From the NCBI GenBank assembly GCA_046328525.1, contig JAXLWK010000020.1, positions 1 to 18,870 on the forward strand: DNA of 18,870 nucleotides, in the 5' to 3' direction. Every line of letters starts with the position of its first letter. The first letter of the stretch is position 1. Shown one piece after another: positions 1 through 7,705 of this stretch. Position numbers and translations under genes: made by a program. This DNA is from JBDHWG01 sp046328525. Its GTDB lineage: Bacteria; Chloroflexota; Anaerolineae; Epilineales; JAHCIE01. The notes under the pieces are model-generated. The model had not been told where the DNA came from, did not search any database, and saw nothing but the letters and a program-made list of their open reading frames with translations.

Positions 1-267
1 CACGTGGTCTACGTTGTGGGGCATCAGGTATTGGGTGGGGATGTACTCTTCCCCGGCGGGCCGGGTCGCACGAAATCAGCCGAGGATTTCCAGACGCTTC
101 GGCACGGTCTCGCCGAGCACCTGTTCACCCTTGATGACAACGTGGTTGTGTATCCAGGACACGGCGAGCCGCTCACGATCGGGCAGGCGAAGGCGGAGTA
201 CGCCGAGTTCCTCAACAGCAATCCGCCGGCCGAACTCTATGGGGACGTTACGTGGCTGGGCGAATAG
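1..267 (+). CDS. MBL-fold metallo-hydrolase, C-terminal part (cut by window edge)
   Basis: This is the C-terminal 88 residues of a metallo-beta-lactamase-fold hydrolase of the glyoxalase II-like type. The frame is already open at base 1, so the apparent GTG start at base 4 is not the real start. The first codon is a His that matches the last His of the HTPGH metal motif in the neighbouring copy. Visible family motifs are GGDVLFPGG, whose Asp normally bridges the two metal ions, and YPGHG, whose His is the last metal ligand. The N-terminal HxHxDH motif would lie outside the window. The protein ends in a TAG at 265-267. A diverged second copy of the same region follows at 340-663. The substrate cannot be deduced, and whether this copy is intact upstream cannot be seen. 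Confidence 0.75.
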   Translation, partial: HVVYVVGHQVLGGDVLFPGGPGRTKSAEDFQTLRHGLAEHLFTLDDNVVVYPGHGEPLTIGQAKAEYAEFLNSNPPAELYGDVTWLGE

Positions 268-293
268 CAGGGAGGCGCCTCACAAGGCTGAAT

Positions 294-333
294 AGGGCGT
301 CGACCAGCTCACGGTTGACTGGTTGAGCGCCCT
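294..333. repeat. Imperfect inverted repeat / hairpin between the two MBL pieces
   Basis: The arms 294-307 (AGGGCGTCGACCAG) and 319-333 (CTGGTTGAGCGCCCT) pair over 14 positions with one bulged G and one G-U pair, around an 11-nt loop. The hairpin lies 26 nt after the stop of the first MBL piece. It is not followed by a run of T, so it is not a textbook intrinsic terminator. It could be a termination or processing structure, or the remnant of a small mobile element at the junction where the second MBL copy lost its 5' part. No gene was found in 268-339. Confidence 0.45.
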
Positions 334-334
334 G

Positions 335-364
335 TTGACATGTCTGGGAAAGCTGAGCTATATT
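335..364 (+). promoter_or_regulatory. Sigma70-like promoter TTGACA-N18-TATATT
   Basis: A perfect -35 hexamer TTGACA (335-340) is followed after 18 nt by TATATT (359-364), in a patch clearly more AT-rich than its surroundings. It would start transcription near 371, inside the truncated MBL ORF, directly after the hairpin at 294-333. This placement is odd for a normal gene and fits a junction brought in by rearrangement. The call rests on hexamer match and spacing only. Confidence 0.4.
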
Positions 365-663
365 TCCTTGTGCTTTTCGTGCCCGGCCATACGCCGGGGC
401 ATGTCGTGTATGTGGTGGGGAAGGCGGTGCTGGGCGGGGATGTGCTGTTCCCCGGCGGCCCCGGCCACACCGACACGCCGGAGGAGTTCGAGACGCTGGT
501 GCACGGCATCGCCACGCACCTGCTGACCCTGGACGACGACGTCACGGTCTATCCCGGCCACGGCGACCCGGTCACGATTGGGCAGGCGAAGGCGGAGTAC
601 ACCGCGTTCCAGGAGCGCCCCGACCGCGACGGCCTCTACGGCGACGTGACGTGGGCGGGGTGA
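340..663 (+). pseudogene. MBL-fold metallo-hydrolase, 5'-truncated second copy
   Basis: The 107-aa ORF matches the preceding MBL piece through nearly its whole length: GHVVYVVG, GGDVLFPGGPG, YPGHG, then IGQAKAEY and YGDVTW near the end. It keeps the HTPGH metal motif, the bridging Asp and the last His ligand. It has no N-terminal half and so no HxHxDH motif, which is essential for metal binding in this family. An in-frame stop lies at 316-318, and the sequence before 340 shows no MBL similarity, so the loss is real and not a start-choice problem. No ribosome binding site precedes ATG 340. The two copies share short identical DNA blocks but differ at many codons, so the duplication is old. A stand-alone small protein cannot be excluded because an upstream promoter exists. 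Confidence 0.6.
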
Positions 664-718
664 GTGGCGCCTGCCACGACGAGGCGGCTTTGCATCGCGC
701 AGGCAGGATTTCGGGAAA

Positions 719-3700
719 TCACCTGGCATCCTCCTGAGACAACGGATTATCACGGGCCGATTGTGACGGCCCGGCGCTGACCGACCACGCTTCCAGCGCT
801 GCCCTGCCCAGGCGCTTCAGCTCTACGTCGCCGGTCTCGCGCTGGCCGGTAGGTGGCGTCGGCGTGAGTTCGGCGGGAAGATAGGCGCCAAGTTCAGCCT
901 GAACACGCGCCGCCCACGCGCGTGTGCTATGCCAGGCGGCCGGGTGGCGTTGGACCAGGTCGAGCACATCGAGCGCTGGCTGGACCCGATCGGACGTAGC
1001 CCCCAGTCTGGCGGCATCACCGGGCGTTCGCGTCAGGAGCGCCGCCGTCATCACCAGGGCCTGGAGGGCGTCGGGCACGGCCTGGATTTCGGTGAACGTC
1101 TCGAAGGCCAGACCAATCGCCCGCCCGGCGAGCGCCTCATCGCCCAGCGCCCCCCGCGACCACCCCAGTCCGCTCAACGCCTTGCCTACGGCGAGCCTGT
1201 CGCCGATGACCTGGGCAATCTCCAGACTCGCCTCGAACAGGCGCGGCGCGACTGCGTTAGCGCCGCAGCGGAGCGCCAGTTGACCCATGCTTGTCAGGCA
1301 GGCGGCGATGCCGCGCAGGTGGCCGATTTCGCGGTAGTGGGACAGGCTAGCGGCGTGCAGCTCGCGCGCTTCCTGCCACTCACCCACGTCCATTGATACC
1401 GCCGCCAGCCGTAACAGCGCGGTAGCGATGTTCCGCTGGTCGCCAATGTCGCGCGCAATCGCCAGGCACTCCTCGTGCAGCCGTCTGGCCTCTGCATGCT
1501 GGCCCGAGATGCGCGCCAGCATGCCCAGATTGTTCAGCGGGTGGAGGGCCTGCCAGCCGTGGCCGATCTCGCGCAGCAGCGCCAGGCTCTCCTCGGCCTG
1601 CTGCCGGGAGGCGGCGTAGTCGCCCACGTGCCGCGCCACCTCCCCCAGGTTGTTCAGATCGCGCGCCATCCCGCTGCGGTCGCCAACGCTGCGGAAGAGG
1701 GCGTGACTCTCTTCCCAGCAGCGCTTCGCCTCGAGGAACCGGCCCATGTCGTAGTAAGTGCCGCCGAGGCGGTTCAAAACCTCCGCTATGCCGGAGACGT
1801 CGCCGACTTCTCCATAGAGCCGGATCGCTTCCTGTTCTAGCCGACTTGACTCCATATAATCGCCCCGAATAGCGGCGTTGATGCCCTGGCTGGCGCGGCA
1901 GAACGCTGTCACGCGCCCGTCGTCAAGGCCGTCCGCCAGCGCCAGGCTTTCCGCCAGCAGCTCGTCGGATTGCTGATACCGACCGAGGAACTGCGAGAAC
2001 CGACCGCGCCAGGCCAGGAGCCGACTGAGGGTGAGGCGCGTCGCGTCGGACAGGGCCGCCCCAGGACGGGGGGCGAGCCGCGCATAGGCGTCGCGCAGAG
2101 CGTCCTCGCCTTCCTGCCGCCAACTCCGCAGCTCGCAGAACAGGCTGTAGGCCTCCAGGGCCTGCGCGATTCCCTCGACCTGGCGGTGGGCGACAAGCCA
2201 GCGCCAGGCCGCGCGCACGTTGTCTATCTCCACGCCGATCGCGTTGAGGGCCACGCTCTGGCCGGAAGTGGTGAGGCTCGTCTCCTGGTCCTTGAGGAAG
2301 GCGGCATAGTAGGCGGCATGGCGGGCCGCCACCGCCTCCGCATCGCCGGCCGCGACATTCTGTTCAGCGGCAAACTGGCGCACCAGCTCGTGCATCTCGT
2401 AGCGGCCGACAGCCGCCCCGCGTTCGCTCCGCTGCAACAGCGACTTGCGGGTGAGATCGGTCAGGATCCGCAGCGAGGCCCCGGCGACGACGCGCGCGGC
2501 ATCGCGGGTGAACCCGCCGCGAAAGACCGACAACTGGCGCAGCGCCGCTTGCTCGGCATCGCTCAACAGCCGCCACGACCAGTCGAACACGGCCCGCATG
2601 CTGCGCTGGCGGGCGGGGGCATCGCGCCAATCGTTCGCCAGGAAATCGGCGTTGGCCTCGATTTCAGTCGCGATCTCCTCGACGCTGAGCGCCTCGACCC
2701 AGGCGGCCGCCAGCTCCAGTCCGAGGGGCATCCCCTGCACCAGGTGGCAGATGCGCAGGAGAGGCGCTAGAGTCATGGCATTCAGCTCGAAGGCGGCGCG
2801 GATGCGGCGGGCGCTCTGCACAAACAGGCGCACGGCTGGCAGGGAGGCGGCCTTCGTGAGCGTGACCGACAGGTCGTACTCCATGCCCTGCACAGGGTAG
2901 ACGTGTTCGCCGCGTACGTTCAGGCGCTCCCGCGAGGTGACGATGACCTGGATGGCCGGCGCCGCCTCGAGCAGCTCGACCAGACTGTCCGTCCCTTCGA
3001 GCAGATGCTCGAAGTTGTCCAGGACGATGAGCGCATGCCGGTGGCGCAGCGCCTGCGTCACGATCAAGCGCGGGTCTACGCCGCGGCCTGTCAAACCCAG
3101 GGCCGCAGCCAGGGCGGAGACGATGGCCGATGGCTCCGTAACAGGCGCCAGAGGGACGAAGACGACCCCGTCGGGGTAGCGATCCTGGCGGAGCCGCGCC
3201 ACTTCCGCCGCCAGGCGTGTTTTGCCCATGCCCCCCGCGCCCACGATGCTCAACAGCCGCATGTCGGGCTGCTCAAGAAGGGCGATTAGCTCGGACAGCG
3301 CCTGCTCGCGCCCGACGAAGGAGCTGACATAGGCCGGTACAGTCGTGACGGCGGTGGGGAGAGCGTCCGGCAAGGCTGGCGGCGCCGTCGGCGCTGGGGT
3401 GGGGCGGAAGCGGCCGGTGCGAATCTCCTCGGCAACGTCGGTGGTTTCCCGCTCCGGCTCCGCGCCGACCTCATTGCGCAGCGCCTCGGCCCAGCGCTCG
3501 TAGTGCGCCAAAGCCGCCGCCCGCTGGCCCAGCGAAGCCAGGGCGCGCATGGTCTGGCGATAGGCGTGCTCGCGGTAGGGATCGAGGACCAGCTGGCGCG
3601 TCGCGTGCGCCAACACCTGGTCGTACTGGCCCTGCCGCATGTTCGCCTCGGCCAGGACGTGCAGCGCGGCGAGGGCTTGCTGCTGCGTCATCTCGCGGCG

Positions 3701-4192
3701 GATGACCAGCCACTCCTCAAACGGCGCGGCGTTGGGCAGCGAGAAGCCGGCCAGCAGGTCGCCCCGGTAGAGCGCGACGACTTGCGCGAGCCGCGCCAGG
3801 CAGGCGTCACACGCCATTAGATCGGCGTGGCCGTGGGCCGCGCAGGCCGCCATGAGGCTGTCAATGCTGTGGACGTCTACGCTGAAGGCGTCCGGGCGCA
3901 CCTGGAGCGCCTGCCGTGTCGCAATCAGCGCGTGGTCGGTGATGGCGGGCGCCGTTTCGTCGAGCGTCCGACGCAGGCGGCGCAGGGTGGTGCGTAGATT
4001 GGCGAAGGCCCGCTCCTGGGGCTGGTCCGGCCACAAGAGGCCCGTCAATACCTGGCGGCTGTGAGGACGGTCCCATTCCAGGGCCAGGTAGACCAGCAAG
4101 GCGCGGGCCTTGTCGGTGGGCAAGTGCGCGGCGGTGTGGCCTGCGACGACCACTTCAAACTCACCCAGGCACGTAATCGCTATCGTGTGCAT
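719..4192 (-). CDS. SARP/BTAD-family transcriptional regulator with NB-ARC ATPase and TPR domains
   Basis: This 1157-aa regulator belongs to the AfsR-like SARP group of STAND ATPases. Residues about 1-95 form an OmpR-type winged helix (MHTIAITCLGEFEVV start, LLWPDQPQERAFANLRTTLRRLRR recognition region). Residues about 95-250 are the helical BTAD domain. An NB-ARC-type ATPase follows, with Walker A GAGGMGKT near residue 318 and Walker B LIVLDNFEHLL near residue 392, then a sensor-like VIVTSRERL. The C-terminal third has tetratricopeptide repeats (about 777-1034; for example LNRLGGTYYDMGRFLEAKRCWEES). Such proteins bind direct repeats at target promoters, with ATP and a TPR-sensed signal controlling activity. 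ATG 4192 was preferred over TTG 4207 because family members begin just before the LGEFEV strand. It is divergent from the secreted-protein operon at 4427 onward and is its likely regulator. Confidence 0.9.
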   Translation of the reverse strand: MHTIAITCLGEFEVVVAGHTAAHLPTDKARALLVYLALEWDRPHSRQVLTGLLWPDQPQERAFANLRTTLRRLRRTLDETAPAITDHALIATRQALQVRPDAFSVDVHSIDSLMAACAAHGHADLMACDACLARLAQVVALYRGDLLAGFSLPNAAPFEEWLVIRREMTQQQALAALHVLAEANMRQGQYDQVLAHATRQLVLDPYREHAYRQTMRALASLGQRAAALAHYERWAEALRNEVGAEPERETTDVAEEIRTGRFRPTPAPTAPPALPDALPTAVTTVPAYVSSFVGREQALSELIALLEQPDMRLLSIVGAGGMGKTRLAAEVARLRQDRYPDGVVFVPLAPVTEPSAIVSALAAALGLTGRGVDPRLIVTQALRHRHALIVLDNFEHLLEGTDSLVELLEAAPAIQVIVTSRERLNVRGEHVYPVQGMEYDLSVTLTKAASLPAVRLFVQSARRIRAAFELNAMTLAPLLRICHLVQGMPLGLELAAAWVEALSVEEIATEIEANADFLANDWRDAPARQRSMRAVFDWSWRLLSDAEQAALRQLSVFRGGFTRDAARVVAGASLRILTDLTRKSLLQRSERGAAVGRYEMHELVRQFAAEQNVAAGDAEAVAARHAAYYAAFLKDQETSLTTSGQSVALNAIGVEIDNVRAAWRWLVAHRQVEGIAQALEAYSLFCELRSWRQEGEDALRDAYARLAPRPGAALSDATRLTLSRLLAWRGRFSQFLGRYQQSDELLAESLALADGLDDGRVTAFCRASQGINAAIRGDYMESSRLEQEAIRLYGEVGDVSGIAEVLNRLGGTYYDMGRFLEAKRCWEESHALFRSVGDRSGMARDLNNLGEVARHVGDYAASRQQAEESLALLREIGHGWQALHPLNNLGMLARISGQHAEARRLHEECLAIARDIGDQRNIATALLRLAAVSMDVGEWQEARELHAASLSHYREIGHLRGIAACLTSMGQLALRCGANAVAPRLFEASLEIAQVIGDRLAVGKALSGLGWSRGALGDEALAGRAIGLAFETFTEIQAVPDALQALVMTAALLTRTPGDAARLGATSDRVQPALDVLDLVQRHPAAWHSTRAWAARVQAELGAYLPAELTPTPPTGQRETGDVELKRLGRAALEAWSVSAGPSQSARDNPLSQEDAR

Positions 4193-4203
4193 AGATTGGC
4201 CTA

Positions 4204-4232
4204 ACAACGGTCACAAATCGGCCACAACGGTC
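4204..4232. repeat. Direct repeat ACAACGGTC x2, possible operator in the regulator leader
   Basis: ACAACGGTC occurs at 4204-4212 and again at 4224-4232, a 20-bp period that puts both on about the same helix face. Both lie between the minus-strand promoter at 4262-4289 and the regulator start at 4192, where a bound protein could block or tune transcription of the regulator. Autoregulation is an inference from position only. Confidence 0.3.
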
Positions 4233-4261
4233 TAGGCAGGCCCTGGATCGAACCGCCTTCA

Positions 4262-4289
4262 ATTATAGAGGGTGCGGGTCATGGGTCAA
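4262..4289 (-). promoter_or_regulatory. Sigma70-like promoter of the SARP regulator
   Basis: Read on the minus strand, TTGACC (4289-4284) is separated by 16 nt from a perfect TATAAT (4267-4262). Transcription would begin near 4255, leaving a leader of about 60 nt before ATG 4192. It is the best promoter match in this intergenic region and points the right way for the regulator. Two GGGTCA copies (4276-4281 and 4283-4288) overlap the -35 area. Confidence 0.6.
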
Positions 4290-4322
4290 AGGGTTGCCAA
4301 ATCCTGAACGCGCCTGCCGCCC

Positions 4323-4378
4323 TTGTCACGCTCCGCCCGTGCGCTTGAAACGCAGTTGTCACGCGCGTGGGCTATGCT
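4323..4378 (+). promoter_or_regulatory. SARP-type operator and promoter for the secreted-protein operon
   Basis: Three direct repeats are visible: TTGTCACGC at 4323-4331, TTGAAACGC at 4345-4353 and TTGTCACGC at 4356-4364. Their starts are 22 and 11 bp apart. A -10-like TATGCT lies at 4373-4378, with exactly 8 bp between it and the last repeat. There is no proper -35 box at normal spacing from this -10. SARP regulators of actinomycetes are known to bind heptamer-type direct repeats spaced by 11 or 22 bp whose 3'-most copy sits 8 bp from the -10, taking the place of a -35. The adjacent divergent gene encodes such a regulator. A start near 4385 would give about 40 nt of leader before the 74-aa gene. 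Confidence 0.5.
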
Positions 4379-4426
4379 AGACCTGCGGTGACACATGTCG
4401 CCAGCCCTCTCCCAATTGGACCACGA

Positions 4427-4651
4427 ATGGACGAACCACCCACCTACCTCCAGTCACCACCCGGCTACCACTCGTTTCTGGTCAGACTCTGGCGGGAGAG
4501 CGCGGAAGGGCCGTGGCGCGCCTCGGCTCACTGCGTCCAAACGGGGGAAACGCTACGCTTTGCGAGCGTCGAGGCCCTGTTTGCCTACCTGGTGGATCGT
4601 GTCGGCGTGCCCAGCGACACGTCGACATCCCCACAACCGAGTGAGGGCTGA
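4427..4651 (+). CDS. Small conserved-looking protein of unknown function, first gene of the operon
   Basis: This 74-aa protein starts MDEPPTYLQSPPGYHSFLVR, followed by LWRESAEGPWRASAHCVQTGETLRFASVEALFAYLVD. The pattern (a WR-x-S strand, a TGE turn, FASVEALFAYL helix) suggests a compact alpha/beta fold. I recognise the general pattern as a small protein often seen near BTAD regulators and secreted proteins in Chloroflexota, but I know no function for it. It has no signal peptide or membrane segment, so it is probably cytoplasmic. The open frame extends upstream to a GTG at 4367, but that would put the start inside the proposed operator. ATG 4427 fits the putative transcription start near 4385. 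Its TGA stop is 12 nt before the next start, which implies co-transcription. Confidence 0.7.
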   Translation: MDEPPTYLQSPPGYHSFLVRLWRESAEGPWRASAHCVQTGETLRFASVEALFAYLVDRVGVPSDTSTSPQPSEG

Positions 4652-4663
4652 GGATATCGAGCC

Positions 4664-6817
4664 ATGAGGAGCCGAACCGGCGTCGTCGGTCTGATCGTGG
4701 GGGCGCTGCTCGCCCTGCTGCTATGCCAGCGCGACGCGGCTGTCGCCCAGGCGGCCCTCTCGACGGGCGAGCTGACGGACGGCTGGCAGTCGTCCATCAT
4801 CGTGGATGGCCGCCTGGACGTGGAGCGGGGCGAGTGGACGCTGGCCGCCGAGCGCCTCGACGTAGACCCGCGTCCCGCCACCTCCCAGAGCTTCTGGGCC
4901 AGCTTCGACGCGGCCAACCTCTACCTGGGTTGGCGCGGGGCGCGCTGGGGTGTCAACGGAACGGGTTACGTGTACATCGGAACGGGCGGCGGCGGCGCCA
5001 CGACGCTTTGGCGCGGCCCGGAAGTGGCGACGCCCCTCGCGGGCAAGACGCTGCCCTTCCCGGCCAGCTACCTCGTCTACCTGGCCGGGCCGCGCGCCGG
5101 CGTAATGCGCTGGGATGGGACGGCGTGGCAGCCAGCCGCAGTGGGGGAGAGTGTCAGCGGTCCGAGCGGCGACACGGAGCTGAGGCTGCCGTGGGCCGAC
5201 CTGGGGACGAGCGTCGGCGCGGTTGACCTGCGCGTGTTTGCCTTCGACGACGACCACGGCCCTGTCATCAGCGTCTTCCCGACCAACCAGTCGGTGCTGG
5301 GGCCGTGGACGAGCGCCTACCACTGGACGAACCTCTCGCCGGCGACGATCCCCAGCGCCGGCCAGCCCAGGGGAACCCACGTCAGCCTCGGCCTCGCCAA
5401 CCCGCGCTGGTCGGCCCGCGTTGTCGGGCCCGGCGGCGCGTCCCTGTGGGTGTTGACCCTCCGCAACCTGGACCGCGTCGCGGTGACGGACGCCACACTG
5501 GACATTGCCGCCAGCGACGGCCTGACTCTCGAAGCCATCCAGGGCGCGCCGGCGCAGGCTGCGGCGGCGCGGTGGACGATCCCCCTCGGCGACCTGGCCC
5601 CCGGCGCTCGCTCGCCCATCACCGTCACAGCGCGTGTCGCGGCCGTCGTCGCCAGTGTGAGCGCGGTGACGGTCACGGCGCAGGTGAAGACGAACGCGCC
5701 CAGCGGAGCCGTGACACTGGCGCAATCCCAGGCTGGCCTGGCCGTGGACAATGCGCCGCCGGTGGTGCGCATAGACCTGCCGCCGGGCGCGACCATGCGC
5801 AGCGGGCGGGTGACGGTGTCGGGGACGGCCAGCGACGCCTCCGGCATCGGGTTCATCGAGGTGCGCGTGGGGGATAGCCCGTGGCGGCAGCCGCCCACCG
5901 ATGTCGGCGGCATCTTCACGACCCGCCGCTGGCGCATTGACGTAGATGCGCCGGCCAGCGGCTCGTTCGTCGTGCAGGCGCGCGGGCATGACATCTTCGG
6001 CCAGACGAGTGAGCCGGTGTCGGCGACGGTGCTGGTAGACAACATACCTCCCATCGCCCATCTCGCCCTGAGCCGGGATGTGGTCAAGGACACCACGCTC
6101 ACCGTCTCCGGCCGCGTCGTGGACCCCTTTCCCGCCCTGGGCGTCATCGAGCGCGTCGAAGTCCAGGTGGACGACGGGCCGTGGCAGCTCGCGCCCCCGC
6201 CCTACCTCCTGCTGCCGGCCATCCCGCCCTTGCCGCCACTGGGCGGGCGGCTCTGGCGCGCGACGTGGCGCGTGCCGACCGAGGAAGGCGTTGGGCATCG
6301 CATCCGAGCGCGGGCTGTGGACGCCGCCGGCAACGTCGGCCCGGCGAGCGCGTGGACGCCCTTCACCGTGGACACCGTGCGGCCCACGTCTACCATCGCC
6401 TACCCCAGCGCCGGTAGCGCCGCGCCGGAGGCGTGCCTGTCGTTGCCGGCGGGCCACGTCTTGATGTGGGGCACGGCGAAGGATGGCTGGTCGCTGTCAG
6501 GCGTTGGGGTAAGCGTAGACGGCGGGCGGACGTGGGCGGATGCCCTGGTCGGCCCGGACGCGGCGGCCTTCCTGGCGCGGGTTCTTTGCGCCGGCTCGGC
6601 GGCCCAGAAGGGCGACTCAACCCTGTGGGCGGCGAGCGCGCCGGCGCCAATGGGAGAATTGGCGCTCCGCAGCCGCGCTGTAGACGCGGCCGGCAACGTC
6701 GAGACCCTGAAGCCGCCGGTGCGGGTGCAGCACGTGGGAGCGCCGCCCGCAGCGCCGTATCGTCTCTACCTGCCGACTGTTGCCCAGCGCGCCGATCCGC
6801 GCGACGCCGCCCGGTAG
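4664..6817 (+). CDS. Secreted CBM9-like / Ig-like domain protein
   Basis: This 717-aa exported protein has a signal peptide (residues 1-30: MRSR, a hydrophobic core, cleavage after AQA). Residues about 45-230 (VDGRLDVERGEW, then SFWASFDAANLYLGWRG and VFAFDDD) resemble the CBM9/DOMON-type beta-sandwich used for ligand or sugar binding. Residues about 255-350 look like a DUF11-type conserved repeat. Three Ig-like modules follow from about 361, 457 and 568, marked by VDNAPPV, VDNIPPI, VDTVRPT and RAVDAAGNV. The protein ends in APYRLYLPTVAQR, like the C-terminal YLPxV-type motif common in exported Chloroflexota proteins. A GAGG 10 nt upstream of ATG 4664 can serve as ribosome binding site. No enzyme active site was seen. 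A structural or adhesive surface role is inferred, and the 18-nt gap to the next gene suggests joint expression. Confidence 0.8.
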   Translation: MRSRTGVVGLIVGALLALLLCQRDAAVAQAALSTGELTDGWQSSIIVDGRLDVERGEWTLAAERLDVDPRPATSQSFWASFDAANLYLGWRGARWGVNGTGYVYIGTGGGGATTLWRGPEVATPLAGKTLPFPASYLVYLAGPRAGVMRWDGTAWQPAAVGESVSGPSGDTELRLPWADLGTSVGAVDLRVFAFDDDHGPVISVFPTNQSVLGPWTSAYHWTNLSPATIPSAGQPRGTHVSLGLANPRWSARVVGPGGASLWVLTLRNLDRVAVTDATLDIAASDGLTLEAIQGAPAQAAAARWTIPLGDLAPGARSPITVTARVAAVVASVSAVTVTAQVKTNAPSGAVTLAQSQAGLAVDNAPPVVRIDLPPGATMRSGRVTVSGTASDASGIGFIEVRVGDSPWRQPPTDVGGIFTTRRWRIDVDAPASGSFVVQARGHDIFGQTSEPVSATVLVDNIPPIAHLALSRDVVKDTTLTVSGRVVDPFPALGVIERVEVQVDDGPWQLAPPPYLLLPAIPPLPPLGGRLWRATWRVPTEEGVGHRIRARAVDAAGNVGPASAWTPFTVDTVRPTSTIAYPSAGSAAPEACLSLPAGHVLMWGTAKDGWSLSGVGVSVDGGRTWADALVGPDAAAFLARVLCAGSAAQKGDSTLWAASAPAPMGELALRSRAVDAAGNVETLKPPVRVQHVGAPPAAPYRLYLPTVAQRADPRDAAR

Positions 6818-6835
6818 CGCCCGGAGGTCTTGACC

Positions 6836-7666
6836 ATGCTCGACCAGCCCCGCAAAATCCGGTTCCTCGCCGCGCTGCTGTCTGCCGTCGTCGTTGTCGC
6901 CGTCGCGCTGGCAGCCTTGCTGTGGCCGAGGGTGGGCCTGGGCTGGCCGGGCGCGTCGGCCAGCCCATCGGCTGCCCTGGCGCGGGCGTGGCAGCGGGCG
7001 CAGGCCGCCGGAACTTATCGGCTGACGTCCGACGTGCGCCAAACCCTGACGCCGCGCGCCCTGCCGGCCAACGTCGGCCGGGGCGATAGCCAGGCCGCTC
7101 TGCGCCTCGAGGGTGAGGCGGCCCTGCCCGACCGGGCGCGGCTGACAATCGCCGTAGGCCGCCTGACGCGGCAGCCGGACGGGGGGGCGGCGATGGGGGC
7201 GGCGTGGGGTGGCGGGGGAACAGGGGCGGTGCAGCTCGTCATGGTCGGCGACCAGGCGTATGTGGGGCACGCGGGCCGCTGGCGGGTGGTCGAGAATCCC
7301 CTGGGCGGCGCGGCGCCGGTCGCCGATGCCTTGAGCCTGCTAGGCGTGGCGCGAGACGTGGCGCTTGTCGAGCAGCGGGGCGACGCGGCCCGCTACCGCT
7401 TCACGGTGGACGGGGCGCGCTATGCCGAGATTCAGCGCGAGCGCCTCCAAACCCTCGCCGAGCGCGAGCTGCCGCCGGGCGTGCAGGTGCAAGCGCCCGC
7501 CGTCTACGGGCGCATGACGGGCGACGGGGAAGCATGGATAGACGGCGCCGGCCTCCCGCGCCGCATCGTGGTAGACCTGAACCTGCCCGAAATCAGCGCC
7601 GCCAACGACGCCCGGGTACACGCCCAGGTGGACTACCGCGACTTCGGCGCGGCCATTACCCCATAG
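6836..7666 (+). pseudogene. 5' fragment (276 aa) of the giant surface-protein gene, cut by the IS
   Basis: This ORF encodes an N-terminal membrane segment (about residues 10-30, after RKIR) and then an outer domain. That domain (ARAWQRAQAAGTYRL, GEAWIDGAGLPRRIVVDLNL) resembles LppX/LolA-like lipoprotein folds. GGAGG at 6823-6827 is 8 nt from ATG 6836, so this start was preferred over TTG 6830. The last native codons are ACC CCA (7658-7663), which are the target duplication. The TAG stop (7664-7666) is the first three bases of the insertion sequence. The native continuation is at 8717 in the same reading frame, so this is the N-terminus of a protein of about 3527 aa rather than a separate gene. 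The fragment could still be made as a membrane-anchored 276-aa protein. Confidence 0.85.
7658..7663 (+). repeat. Target site duplication ACCCCA, left copy
   Basis: ACCCCA lies directly outside the left inverted repeat and is repeated exactly at 8711-8716, outside the right one. Confidence 0.85.
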
Positions 7667-7680
7667 GAGTTACGCAGTTG
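7664..7680 (+). repeat. Left terminal inverted repeat of the IS
   Basis: TAGGAGTTACGCAGTTG is the exact reverse complement of 8694-8710. Its first three bases supply the stop codon of the upstream fragment. Confidence 0.9.
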
Positions 7681-7705
7681 ACGATAACGCGAGTAAACTT
7701 GGGCC

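Noticed and set aside
664..720. Two short hairpins (664-677 and 707-720) as a bidirectional terminator between the convergent genes
   Set aside because: Stems are only 5 bp and no T-run follows on either strand, so chance is a sufficient explanation in GC-rich DNA.
4193..4207. Upstream TTG start adding five residues to the regulator
   Set aside because: No ribosome binding site, and family members start just before the first strand, which fits ATG 4192.
4367..4426. Upstream GTG start adding 20 residues to the small 74-aa protein
   Set aside because: It would overlap the proposed -10 and repeats, and the added residues do not look conserved. ATG 4427 was preferred.
4721..6457. Long minus-strand open frame (578 codons) opposite the secreted CBM9/Ig-like gene
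   Set aside because: The translation is Arg/Gly/Ala-rich with no recognisable motif, and it lies opposite a gene with clear signal peptide and Ig-like modules. It is a high-GC shadow frame.
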